Source: Roseiarcus sp963784805 (lineage in GTDB: Bacteria > Pseudomonadota > Alphaproteobacteria > Rhizobiales > Beijerinckiaceae). Taken from it: a stretch of 64,000 nucleotides of DNA. Location of the stretch: the NCBI GenBank assembly GCA_963784805.1, contig CAWASR010000019.1, forward strand, positions 248,001-312,000. The letters are read 5' to 3'. Below, piece by piece: positions 7,558 to 15,875 of this stretch. The position numbers and the translations under genes are program-made. Below the pieces are notes generated by a model. The model had not been told where the DNA came from. It did no database searches and worked only from the letters and a program-made list of their open reading frames with translations. Each line of letters begins with the position of its first letter. Position 1 is the stretch's first letter.

Positions 7558-8763
7558 CTAACGCAAGTCCGGAGGCCCGTCAAAAAGGCGGGCGTGCTCG
7601 TGGATCGCGAAACGGTCGGTCATTCCGGCGATATAGTCGGCGACCGCCCGGGCGCGTTCGCCGTGCCCGGCCTTCGCCGCCCAGTCGCGCGGCATGGCCG
7701 CCGGATCGGACATGAAGGCCTCGAACAGGCGCCGCACGATCGCGTCCGCCTTGTCGCGCACTTCTCGCACCTGCCGGTGGCGGTACATATGGGCGAACAG
7801 GAACGCCTTGATATCGCGGTCGGCCGCTTCGATTCTATCCGAGTGGCCGACCAGGGTTCGACCGGCCGCGACGACCCCCTCGGGGCTGCCGACCCTCGAG
7901 TTGGCGATCCGGCGCCGGCTCTCGCTGACCGCGTCTTCGATGAACTGGGTGATGACGCGTCGCGTCAGCTCGTGGATGACCCGCGGCTCCTCGAGCCCGG
8001 GGTGGAGGTCCGCGATTTCGCTGAGCAACCCTTCGACGAAAGGAACGGCCGCGCGGATCTCAGCGATCGAGAACAGGCCCGCGCGGAGGCCGTCGTCGAT
8101 GTCATGCGCGTCATAGGCGATGTCGTCGGCGATTGCAGCAGCCTGCGCCTCGAGGCTCGCATGGCGGCTCAGATCGAGCGACTGCCGCCGGTCGAACTGG
8201 ACAATGGATTCCGGAACGCCCCTCAGCCGATACCGCTCAACCGGCGCGCCGGAGGCGTCGAGGAGCGGTCCGTTGTGCTTGACGAGCCCGGCCAAGGTCG
8301 GTTGGGTCAGGTTCAGCCCGTCGAAGGCGGCGTAGCGGCGCTCCAGCTCGGTGACGATGCGCAAGCCGTGGCTGTTGTGTTCGAACCCGCCGTGATCGGC
8401 CATGCAAGCGTCGAGGGCTTCCTCGCCGGTATGGCCGAAGGGCGTATGGCCGAGGTCATGTCCGAGCGCGACCGCTTCGGCCAGGTCATCGTCAAGCCCG
8501 AGCGCCCGCGCGAGCGCCCGGGCGATCTGCGCCACCTCGATGGTGTGGGTCAGGCGGGTGCGGAAATGATCGCCCTCGTCATGAACGAAGACCTGGGTCT
8601 TGTGCGCGAGCCGGCGGAAGGCGGTCGAATGGACAATCCGGTCGCGATCGCGCTGAAATTCGCTTCGCGTCGGCGGCGGCGGCTCGGCGACGAGCCGGCC
8701 CGGCGAGCGAGCCGCGTCGGCGGCATAGGGCGCTCGGATCCCTGCGGCGTCAATCCTTGGCAT
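7558..8763 (-). CDS. dgt: Deoxyguanosinetriphosphate triphosphohydrolase-like protein (HD domain)
   Basis: Hydrolyses dNTPs to deoxynucleoside and tripolyphosphate; belongs to the type-2 dGTPase-like subfamily of alphaproteobacteria. The metal-binding HD-domain residues are visible: HTIEVAQ, then GHDLGHTPFGH, then DDIAYDAHD. The conserved QRDRDRIVHSTAFRRL motif lies near the N-terminus. I chose the ATG at 8763 because GAGGGA lies 6 nt upstream. An in-frame ATG at 8799 would add 12 residues but has no clear ribosome site. It is the first gene of the minus-strand run and is divergent from the Fe-S carrier gene at 8862, a conserved neighbourhood. Confidence 0.92.
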   Translation of the reverse strand: MPRIDAAGIRAPYAADAARSPGRLVAEPPPPTRSEFQRDRDRIVHSTAFRRLAHKTQVFVHDEGDHFRTRLTHTIEVAQIARALARALGLDDDLAEAVALGHDLGHTPFGHTGEEALDACMADHGGFEHNSHGLRIVTELERRYAAFDGLNLTQPTLAGLVKHNGPLLDASGAPVERYRLRGVPESIVQFDRRQSLDLSRHASLEAQAAAIADDIAYDAHDIDDGLRAGLFSIAEIRAAVPFVEGLLSEIADLHPGLEEPRVIHELTRRVITQFIEDAVSESRRRIANSRVGSPEGVVAAGRTLVGHSDRIEAADRDIKAFLFAHMYRHRQVREVRDKADAIVRRLFEAFMSDPAAMPRDWAAKAGHGERARAVADYIAGMTDRFAIHEHARLFDGPPDLR

Positions 8764-8861
8764 CCGTCCCTCGACATTGCGCTTTTGCGTGGCGTCCATA
8801 TCTTAAGCGCTTAAATACATGAAGGCGCGTCCGCTTGGGCGCGAGCGACAGGGGTGACACC

Positions 8862-9209
8862 ATGGCCGAGGCCCACTCTCCGGCGTTGGACGGCGTCTCG
8901 ATCAGCGCCAGCGCCGCGCGGCGGCTGAACGCTATCCTTAGGGGCGAGGAGGGCGCGGCGTTGCGCATTTCCGTCAAAGGCGGCGGCTGCTCCGGCTTCC
9001 AGTATTCCTTCGACGTCGAGAAGTCCCGCGCCGACGACGACATCGCGGTCACTCGCGACGGCGCAACCGTCCTGGTCGACCCGGTCTCGCTCGAAATGCT
9101 CAATGGCGCGGAACTCGACTTTGTCGACGACGTGATGGGCCAGTCGTTTCGGGTCAAGAACCCGAACGCAGTGTCGTCGTGCGGCTGCGGCGTGAGTTTC
9201 GCGGTGTAG
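8862..9209 (+). CDS. erpA: A-type iron-sulfur cluster carrier/insertion protein (ErpA/IscA family)
   Basis: 115 residues, normal for the family. The three Cys ligands are present: C43 in GGGCSGF, and C107 and C109 in SSCGCG. A-type carriers pass 2Fe-2S or 4Fe-4S clusters to apo-enzymes. ErpA rather than IscA is suggested by the position next to dgt and the absence of other isc/suf genes, but sequence alone cannot settle this. The ATG at 8862 follows a GGGGTGA ribosome site; an upstream in-frame TTG at 8835 is less likely. It shares a divergent promoter region (about 8764-8861) with dgt. Confidence 0.92.
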   Translation: MAEAHSPALDGVSISASAARRLNAILRGEEGAALRISVKGGGCSGFQYSFDVEKSRADDDIAVTRDGATVLVDPVSLEMLNGAELDFVDDVMGQSFRVKNPNAVSSCGCGVSFAV

Positions 9210-9353
9210 CCGGACCCGCGCATTGGCGGAATCGGGACGAGGGCGACGCCACTTTTCAGCCGGAGATTCCCTCGTTTCAAGAGGCTGCGGCGCCATTTTC
9301 CGCGGCTGGCGGGATTGTAGCCATGGCTCCTCTGGTTGACTGAGCGCGCGCTC

Positions 9354-11649
9354 CTATCGGGAGGCTGCATAGTCGTAGATGTCTTCTTCCTGCGCATTGT
9401 GAATGCGCGCAATTGTTTCTATCGACTCGATAATTCTCTGCCCGTCGCGCAGCAGCAACGAATCGACGTCCTGGTCAGATAGGCCTCGGGACAAGCGCGA
9501 AAGGAGATGAGCGAGGTGGAGGAGTTCGCGATGAACGCGGCTCATGGCCGCAAGGCCGTAGCCACTCGCGAGCGACCTGCGCAGGCGCGGATAGACTTGC
9601 GCTTCGTCCGCCTTCTCGTGAACGACAATGCTGTTTGCGACAATTGCGTTCGCCTCCTGGATCATTGCGACGCCATCGCGCCCCGAAGCGTCTTCGAGCC
9701 CACTGGCGATGTCCCGCAAGCGGTCGAGGCTCTTCTCGACGTTCCTGTGTTCGTCTCGGAGGGCTTCGGCCTCGCTCGCCTTCATGGATGAACGCCGCCA
9801 GCCGCGCCCGGACCCGAGCGCGCGCATGGCGTTGAGAATGACGGCGACGTCGATTGCTTCCTGCGTCAAGGCGCCGTCCACCGGCGTCAGCCAGCCTGCC
9901 GCGGCGGCGATCATCGCAACGCCCGACATCGCCATTCCGGCAAACATGCTCTGAAATGCGATTCCGTTGGTCCGGCGAGCAATTTTCACGGCGTCCGACA
10001 CGCGATCGAGCTGATCGACGAGAATGACGACGTCCGCCGCTTCGGAGGAGGCGCTTGCGCCGCGCGCGCCCATGGCGACGCCGACATGGGCCGCCGCGAG
10101 CGCCGGCGCGTCGTTGACGCCGTCGCCCACCATGAGGGTTGGGTTGAGCGCCTGCTCGACTGAAACCGCCTCGACCTTGTCCGCCGGATCTCGTTCGGAA
10201 AGCACGGAATCGAGGTCGAGGGCGGCGCCGATCGCCTCCGCCGTCTCCGCCCTGTCGCCAGTGAGCATGATGATCCGCGACACCCCCAACGCGCGCAATG
10301 ACTGGATCGCGCGCGGGGCTTCGCGCCGCAATTGGTCGGACAGCAAAACCGCCCCGACCGGGGCGCTATCCGAGGTTACGAATACCGTCAGGGCCGAACG
10401 AAGAGAGGCGCGGCGAAGAATTCGTCTCGACCAAGGGTTGACCGCGGACGAGCCGAATACGAATGAGTGCGAACCGGCGCGGATTCGGTGTCCTCCGACG
10501 TCGCCCTCAACGCCTGAGCCCATAGCTTCGCGAACGTCCCTCGGAGATTCGATCGGCAATTGGCGCTCCTTCGCCGCCGCGACGATCGCGGCCGCGACCA
10601 CGTGCTGGGAGGCCTGCTCGAGCGACGCGGCAAGTCGAAGCGTTTCGTCCGCGCTCCAGCCGGGCGCCGCTTCGATCCCGAGGAGACGCGCGCCGCCGAC
10701 GGTCAAGGTGCCCGTCTTGTCGAATATGACGGTGCGGGTTTGCGCAAGCGCCTCCAGCGCGGCGCTTCCCTTCATGAGGATCCCGCGCCGCGCGGCTCTG
10801 GCGACGCCGGCGATGTACGCAACCGGGGCCGCCAGAATCAGCGGGCATGGCGTCGCCGTGACAAGGACCGCTAACGCGCGGATAGGATCGCCCGCGAGGA
10901 CCCAGACGCCGCCCGCGAGTCCAACGGTGACCGGCAAAAGCAGCAACGCGAACCGATCCGCCAGACGAATGGTCGGAGATTTCGCGGTCTGCGCGGCTGT
11001 CGCCATTCGAACTATGCCGGCGTAAGTGCTCTCGCCTTCGGTCGCTGTCGCCGCAATAAAGAATGTTCGACCGGCGTTGACCGCGCCGCTGCGGACTGCT
11101 TCGCCCTGACGTCGGTTGACAGGAATCGGCTCACCCGAAAGCGCGGCCTCATCCAAGCATCGCTTCGGAGTCCGATAAGACGCCGTCGACTGGAACGACT
11201 TCCCCGGCGCGGACGAGGATCCTGTCGCCGATCGCGACCTCGGCGACGGGAATGTCCTCCACCTCGTCGATGTTCGCCCGATGGGCGATGCGAGGCGCGC
11301 GATCGACCAGCGCCTTGAGATCGCGCTCGGCGCGTGAGACTGCGAAGTCCTCGAGCAACGTGCCGCCGGCGTACATGATCGCGACTACGATGGCGGCCAG
11401 ATTTTCGCCGAGAAGCAAGGCGCCAATCATTGAGAGAAGGGCAATAGCGTCTACCCCGACGCGACCCGCAACGACATCGCGGATTATCGAGAAGACCAGT
11501 CCGATAACGACGGGAATCGATCCGGCCGCCCAAACCCGCTGGGCGATGACGCGGTGGCCGTCAGCCCATAAGGCCCCGCCCGCCGCCAACGCAATCAGGG
11601 CGATCAGGATCAAGGCTAGATGGAGAATTCGATTGAGGAGAGTGGTCAT
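9354..11649 (-). pseudogene. P1B-type metal-transporting ATPase with C-terminal hemerythrin-like domain, frameshifted
   Basis: Two overlapping minus-strand frames (11149-11649, 166 codons; 9354-11156, 600 codons) together make one heavy-metal P-type ATPase. The first holds the N-terminal membrane helices and the start of the actuator domain. The second holds the actuator (DEAALSGEPIPV), membrane motif TPCPL, phosphorylation motif DKTGTLT and hinge GDGVNDAP. A helical C-terminal domain (about residues 460-600) has spaced His and acidic residues (DEHR, HEKADE, VHRELLH, HNAQEED), typical of hemerythrin-like domains. TPC plus hemerythrin recalls the P1B-5 group (Nia of Sinorhizobium meliloti, Ni/Fe efflux). 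No N-terminal metal-binding domain is present. The frames join at about 11150-11160, where one extra T in a CTTGGATGA context breaks the frame: a real mutation, programmed slippage or sequencing error. Confidence 0.85.
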
Positions 11650-11892
11650 CGACGATCTCTAAAAATGTGCGCTATCCCGCGGCTTTCTCATTAGAACAGC
11701 CGCCAAGGCGTTGCCCGAAAGGGCGGGATCCGATTTTCAACTCCATGTTCGTGGAATGCGTCGTCGCCAGTCTAACTGCGCCATCATTCTGCCAAACGCT
11801 TGATGCGTAAAGCGCCGCCGCCCCGGGCCTGGCGCTGGACGCTCTCGAAAGTCTGAACTTCGCCGCGCATTTTAGAAAGGGGACGCTCGTAG

Positions 11893-12441
11893 ATGAGAGA
11901 CGATGCAGGGGCGCCGGAGCGCTACGACGCTGCGGCGGTTGTTTTTCATTGGACCGTCGCCGCGTTGATCGTATTCCTGGGCGTTCTCGGGCTTCTATTC
12001 GATGACCTGCCAAAGCAGGCGCGGCCGTTCTGGATCAACGTGCACGGATCCGTTGGCCTCGTCTATCTTGCATTGGTCGTCGCGAGGCTAGCTTGGCGAA
12101 TTGGCCATCGGCCTCCCCGCCTGCCGCCGAATGTCGGCGCATTCTCGCGGCGCGCGGCGTCTGCCGTTCACCATCTGCTTTACGCCCTGATGTTGATCAC
12201 TCCTGTGCTTGGATTGATCGCCTACGTCTGGCATGGCCGCACATTCGACTACGGACTGTTCCAAGTGAATTTTGGCGTCGCCTTGAACCGCCCGGTATTT
12301 CACCCTGCCGAGGAAATTCACCAATTGCTGGCGTACATGTTGTTCGCCTTGGCGGCTCTGCACGTCCTGGGCGCGCTGTGGCATCAATATGTCAGACGCG
12401 ACGGTTTGCTCCTGCGCATTCTGCCGGGCGGCGCCGCCTAA
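11893..12441 (+). CDS. Cytochrome b561 family protein
   Basis: 182 residues with four predicted membrane helices. Haem-ligating His candidates sit in VVFHWTV, INVHGSVG, VHHLLYA and LHVLGALWHQY. The family is bacterial di-haem b561 (CybB-like), which moves electrons between quinones and periplasmic or membrane acceptors; CybB of E. coli is a superoxide:quinone oxidoreductase. The start ATG is preceded by an AAAGGGGA ribosome site. It is divergent from the metal ATPase with a gap of about 240 bp, so the two could share regulatory DNA, though no operator is evident. Confidence 0.9.
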   Translation: MRDDAGAPERYDAAAVVFHWTVAALIVFLGVLGLLFDDLPKQARPFWINVHGSVGLVYLALVVARLAWRIGHRPPRLPPNVGAFSRRAASAVHHLLYALMLITPVLGLIAYVWHGRTFDYGLFQVNFGVALNRPVFHPAEEIHQLLAYMLFALAALHVLGALWHQYVRRDGLLLRILPGGAA

Positions 12442-12503
12442 GCAGAAATTCGGAATAGCGGAGACCGGTTTTCCGATCAAAATCCCGCTTCTTCAAGGGA
12501 CTC

Positions 12504-12543
12504 CAGGCAGGGTTTCGTTGGCTTGCCAATAAAACCCTGCCTG
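12504..12543. repeat. Near-perfect 40-nt hairpin
   Basis: A 12-bp perfect outer stem (CAGGCAGGGTTT / AAACCCTGCCTG) encloses a 2-nt mismatch and a second perfect 5-bp stem (TTGGC / GCCAA) with a 2-nt loop. No U-tract follows on either strand, so it is not a standard terminator. It lies about 60 bp after the cytochrome b561 gene, in a gap of about 250 bp (12442-12691) where I see no convincing gene. Confidence 0.7.
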
Positions 12544-12691
12544 CACCATCGCCGCAGCGCGCATGGGCGCTGACAAGCCTTTGGACTTGCTCGATCGGGC
12601 GAGCGCCGCAGCCGTTTGAACAGCGGCGTTTGCATGGGCGCGCCGGGCCGTCTCGGAGACTTTCTTCTCCCCGCGCGTCCCGTGTTCGCCC

Positions 12692-13531
12692 CTATCCCGC
12701 CGCCTCGCTCGACAGCGCCCAGCCGTCGCCGCGAAGCCAATCGGAACGTGCGGGCTCTGTGCCGAAACGCAGCGAGCGCACGCGCCCCGAGCCGCCGCGC
12801 CGGAACGCTTCATCGAGCCGACGCCCGATCTCGGCGTCCTGCGCGCCCTCGCAGGCGATGAACACGACGGCGGAGAGGAAGCGCGCGGGCCAGGCTTTTC
12901 CCCGTTCCGGCCGCGTGATCAGCAACATGGCGCCGGTCGAATGCTCGGCCTGGAGCGGAAACAGCAACCGGCCGCCGACTTTCAGCGCGTCGAGCCAGGC
13001 GCGAACCGGATGCGACGCGGCGGCGTTGACATAAATGCAGTCGGCCGCCGGCAGCGCGTCCCCGACCCCCGAAGTCGCGCGAACCTCGACCTGCGGCGCG
13101 CCGCCCAGGTTCCTGCGGGCGCGCTCGGCGATGTCCGGTTCGATTTCGTAAGCGACCACCCTGCCCGTCGGGCCGACGAGCTGGGCGAGGATCGCGGTAT
13201 AATAGCCCGCGCCCGCGCCGATATGAAGCACCGTCTCGCCCGCGCTCACGCCCAGCTCGTCGATGCAGCGCGCGTGCAGCGAGGGTTGGCCGTTGTTGAT
13301 TCCCCGTCCCTTGTCGATCGCGACCAAGACGTCGTCGTAGAGGCGGGCGAGATCGTCGCCGCGCGTCCAGCCAAAGCTGCCGCCGCCGCCGACGAACCAC
13401 GGCGCGGGGCCGGCGAAATTCTCGCGCGGGACAACAGCGAACGCCTGCTCGACTCTCGGATCGCGCACTCCGCCGCGGCGCGCGATCTCGGCGGCGTAGG
13501 CGCGACGAAATTCAGCGGATCGGTTGGGCAT
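12692..13531 (-). CDS. Protein-L-isoaspartate O-methyltransferase-like protein
   Basis: 279 residues with a SAM-dependent methyltransferase core. The Pcm-type motifs are seen: FVGGGGSFGWT and INNGQPSLHARCIDELG (the substrate-side pre-motif), motif I as VLHIGAGAGYYTAILA, and VVAYEIEP after it. Pcm repairs isoaspartyl residues in aged proteins. This protein is longer than E. coli Pcm (about 208) because of a C-terminal extension, and the usual motif I is altered (HIGAGAG in place of EIGTGSGY), so it may have another methyl acceptor. It is monocistronic. A remnant of an MFS transporter gene lies just upstream. Confidence 0.8.
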   Translation of the reverse strand: MPNRSAEFRRAYAAEIARRGGVRDPRVEQAFAVVPRENFAGPAPWFVGGGGSFGWTRGDDLARLYDDVLVAIDKGRGINNGQPSLHARCIDELGVSAGETVLHIGAGAGYYTAILAQLVGPTGRVVAYEIEPDIAERARRNLGGAPQVEVRATSGVGDALPAADCIYVNAAASHPVRAWLDALKVGGRLLFPLQAEHSTGAMLLITRPERGKAWPARFLSAVVFIACEGAQDAEIGRRLDEAFRRGGSGRVRSLRFGTEPARSDWLRGDGWALSSEAAG

Positions 13532-13546
13532 TTTCGGCGCACGCGA

Positions 13547-13925
13547 TTATTGGCCCCGGACCTTTCCACACGAGCGCGCGCCGCGCAATTCGCCGTCGCC
13601 GCGCTCCCCGCGTTGCGCCCGCGCGAGCAACGGTTTGCGCAGGCGCGCAAGCGTCAACGCCAGCGTCGCCGGAGCCAGGCGCGCCAGCCCCCCGACAATA
13701 GAGCGCCGGCAAATAGTTCGAGAGCTCCGTGCGAGAGGCGCCCGCGCCAAAGGCGGCGGTCGCCGCGCCGACTCGGTGGGCGGCGAAGATCCAGCCGAAG
13801 GCGAGATTCGCCCGTTCGGCGCCGAACCGCTCGGCGGTCGAGCGCACGGTCGGCGGAACCGTCGCGACCCAGTCGAGGCCGTTGAAGACAGCGAACGCGG
13901 AAAGGAGCCCTGAGCGGAAGCCGTT
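13547..13925 (-). pseudogene. Decayed C-terminal end of an MFS transporter
   Basis: Reading the minus strand from about 13925 gives AFAVFNGLDWVATVPPTVR, then TAERFGAERANLAFGWIFAA and SRTELSNYLPALY. These are typical of the last third of a major facilitator transporter. After YLPALY the frame breaks, and the expected last helix (ATLALTLARLRKPLL) continues in another frame down to a stop at 13547. Only about 120 residues remain, with no start, and the region upstream is occupied by the GFA-family gene on the other strand. This is a degraded fragment and not a functional gene. Confidence 0.7.
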
Positions 13926-13980
13926 TGTGTTTGCGGGGTCGAAGGCGGAATATGGCGCCGACGAAACGACGAGGCAGCCG

Positions 13981-14448
13981 ATGAACTCAACCCTGGACGG
14001 CGGTTGCGCCTGCGGAGGATTGCGCTATCGGCTCGCCACAAAACCAATGTTCGTTCACTGCTGCCATTGCAGGGACTGTCAAAGACAGACTGGCAGCGCC
14101 TTCGTGCTCAACGCGCTGATCGAGACGGCGCGCGTAGAGACGCTTGCCGGCGAGACAGTCGGGATCGAGGTTCCGACCGACAGCGGCCGGCCGCATGTCA
14201 TCCATCGCTGCGACGCCTGCAAAACCGCGGTCTGGAGCCATTACGGCGGCGTGAGAGCGCTCTCCTTCGTTCGCGTCGGCACGCTCGACGAGCCGTCCGA
14301 GTTTCCGCCCGACGTCCATATCTACACGCGCTCCAAGCTGCCATGGATCGCGCTGCCGGCCGACGTTCCCGCTTTCCCCGCCTATTACGATTCGAAAAGG
14401 CTCTGGCCGGCGGAAAGCCTCGAACGCCGCAGTGCGATTTTCCGGTGA
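13981..14448 (+). CDS. GFA (glutathione-dependent formaldehyde-activating) family protein
   Basis: 155 residues, the normal length. The GFA/DUF636 zinc-binding Cys pattern is visible: GGCACGGLRY, then HCCHCRDCQRQTGSAF, then a later HRCDACKTAV. Gfa of Paracoccus was described as speeding S-hydroxymethylglutathione formation, but many family members have other or unknown roles, so substrate assignment is only suggestive. The ATG at 13981 is chosen because the family begins with GxCxCGxxRY right after it; the open frame extending upstream overlaps the MFS remnant on the other strand. The stop overlaps the start region of the next gene (14432), so the two may be coupled. Confidence 0.88.
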   Translation: MNSTLDGGCACGGLRYRLATKPMFVHCCHCRDCQRQTGSAFVLNALIETARVETLAGETVGIEVPTDSGRPHVIHRCDACKTAVWSHYGGVRALSFVRVGTLDEPSEFPPDVHIYTRSKLPWIALPADVPAFPAYYDSKRLWPAESLERRSAIFR

Positions 14449-14926
14449 GACTTTGAGCGGGAAGGCTGGCGCCCTTTATCGAAGCGCGACGGTTTTCGCG
14501 TCGTTGGCCGTTGCGGCGGCCGCCGTCGCGCAGGAGGCGCCGCCGGCCAACACGCTCATGGACATGCGCCGCCAGTTCGCCAGCTGCATGTCCGGAATGC
14601 CAATCGGTCCAGCGGGTTCGCGCGTGACCATCGCTTTCATGATGAAGCGCGACGGCTCGATATTCGGCAAGCCGCGAATCACCTACTCGCGCCTCGAGGG
14701 CGACGAGGGGGCGCGGCGGCGCTTTCTCGACGACGCCGAGCGCGCGGTCAACGCCTGCCTGCCGCTCAAGGTCACGCCTGCGCTCGGCGGCGCGATCGCA
14801 GGGCGCATTTTCTCGATCACGCTGGGGCGAGAAAAGCCGGAGCGGGGCGCTTGTGGGGAGCGAGCGGCGACCCAGCGCTTTACGAATGCCGGACCGGCTG
14901 TCGCCAGGACTTCAGCGAGAACATGA
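14432..14926 (+). CDS. Secreted TonB-C-like conserved hypothetical protein
   Basis: 164 residues. After a basic N-terminus, a hydrophobic stretch (about 20-34, ATVFASLAVAAAAVAQ) looks like a signal peptide cleaved near AQEA. The mature part has FASCMSGMP, the strand TIAFMMKRDGSIFGKPRITY, and CLPLKVTPALGGAIAGR. This is a pattern I associate with small periplasmic alphaproteobacterial proteins with a TonB-C/TolA-C-like fold. The frame overlaps the preceding GFA gene by 17 bp. Its last 47 bp overlap the 3' end of the convergent EamA transporter gene, an unusual antisense overlap. Function unknown. Confidence 0.7.
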   Translation: MRFSGETLSGKAGALYRSATVFASLAVAAAAVAQEAPPANTLMDMRRQFASCMSGMPIGPAGSRVTIAFMMKRDGSIFGKPRITYSRLEGDEGARRRFLDDAERAVNACLPLKVTPALGGAIAGRIFSITLGREKPERGACGERAATQRFTNAGPAVARTSART

Positions 14927-15875
14927 GCAGCGACGCCGAGATGAGCGCAAGACCAAGAAAGAACATGGGGTCGAAAGCAAAATGCAAAGCGGCGATCCAC
15001 CGCGACATGACGAACGATATGACCGCCGTCAGCGCCGGGACCGAGAACCAGAACATCGTGACGAAGCCGTTATCGCCGCCAGTGACCGTCAAAGCGACTT
15101 GATAGAAGACGCGGCCCACGGACGCCGCGATGATCGTGCCGATGATCATCAGAATCACCGCGGCGGCCTGATTGCCGAATTGCAGCTCGGAGCGCTGGTA
15201 CAGGATCAAGACAGTCGCGGGTATCAAGACGACGTTGGCGAAGAAAAAATTCGCGGCGACCGCGGCCGACTCCTCGTATTTCGTGAACCATTTGCCGATC
15301 AGGGTTCCGCCCAAGGCCGAACATAGCGGGACCGGAAGGGCGTAGACCCAGCCCCCGTGCGCCAGGTCGCCGGCCAATTGGCTGACCGAAGGCCGCTCTG
15401 CGTCTCCGAGCTGGCTCCAGGCGACCGCCATCGCCCCGATGAACGCGACCGCGAAGCAGCCGAAAAAGACTGTTGGCGAGACAGGGATCGGGACCCTGGA
15501 GATGAGCAGCGCCGCCACAGCCGCCCAGAAGGGCAGCAGGTTCAGGATCGCCGAGACGATGATGGGATGGGCGTTGCTGAGGCCGAGGTCGTACAGCAAC
15601 AGGCCGGCCATTCCGATCGCGAAGATGACCGCCAGTTTTCCATAGTTCGAGGGGTCCCGGAGCAAAGCGACGAAGTCGCGGCGGCTGGTCGCCTGCGCGG
15701 TCACCAGGGGAATGGAGATCAGCAGGGCGATCTGGGTCAAGCACACGAATTGCATCGTGCTGAGGCGCCGGGCGGCGAGAAAGGAAAAAGGCTCCTGGAT
15801 CGCCAGCAGGAAGCCGGTGAACACGGAAAGCAGAATTCCGAGCCTGTAATTGATCGGGGACGCGGAAGACGGCAT
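14880..15875 (-). CDS. EamA-family (DMT superfamily) membrane transporter
   Basis: 331 residues with about ten hydrophobic helices in two EamA-like halves (roughly residues 10-150 and 180-320), the layout of drug/metabolite exporters of the 10-TMS type. The substrate cannot be read from the sequence. Its 3' end overlaps the convergent secreted-protein gene by 47 bp. The region upstream (15876-17209) is non-coding. Confidence 0.85.
   Translation of the reverse strand: MPSSASPINYRLGILLSVFTGFLLAIQEPFSFLAARRLSTMQFVCLTQIALLISIPLVTAQATSRRDFVALLRDPSNYGKLAVIFAIGMAGLLLYDLGLSNAHPIIVSAILNLLPFWAAVAALLISRVPIPVSPTVFFGCFAVAFIGAMAVAWSQLGDAERPSVSQLAGDLAHGGWVYALPVPLCSALGGTLIGKWFTKYEESAAVAANFFFANVVLIPATVLILYQRSELQFGNQAAAVILMIIGTIIAASVGRVFYQVALTVTGGDNGFVTMFWFSVPALTAVISFVMSRWIAALHFAFDPMFFLGLALISASLLMFSLKSWRQPVRHS

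Noticed and set aside
12493..12813. Minus-strand frame with HANAAVQTAAALARSS, weakly like the 129-residue helical protein at 47978
   Set aside because: It overlaps the Pcm-like gene end in another frame, has no ribosome site, and the similarity is only Ala-rich composition.
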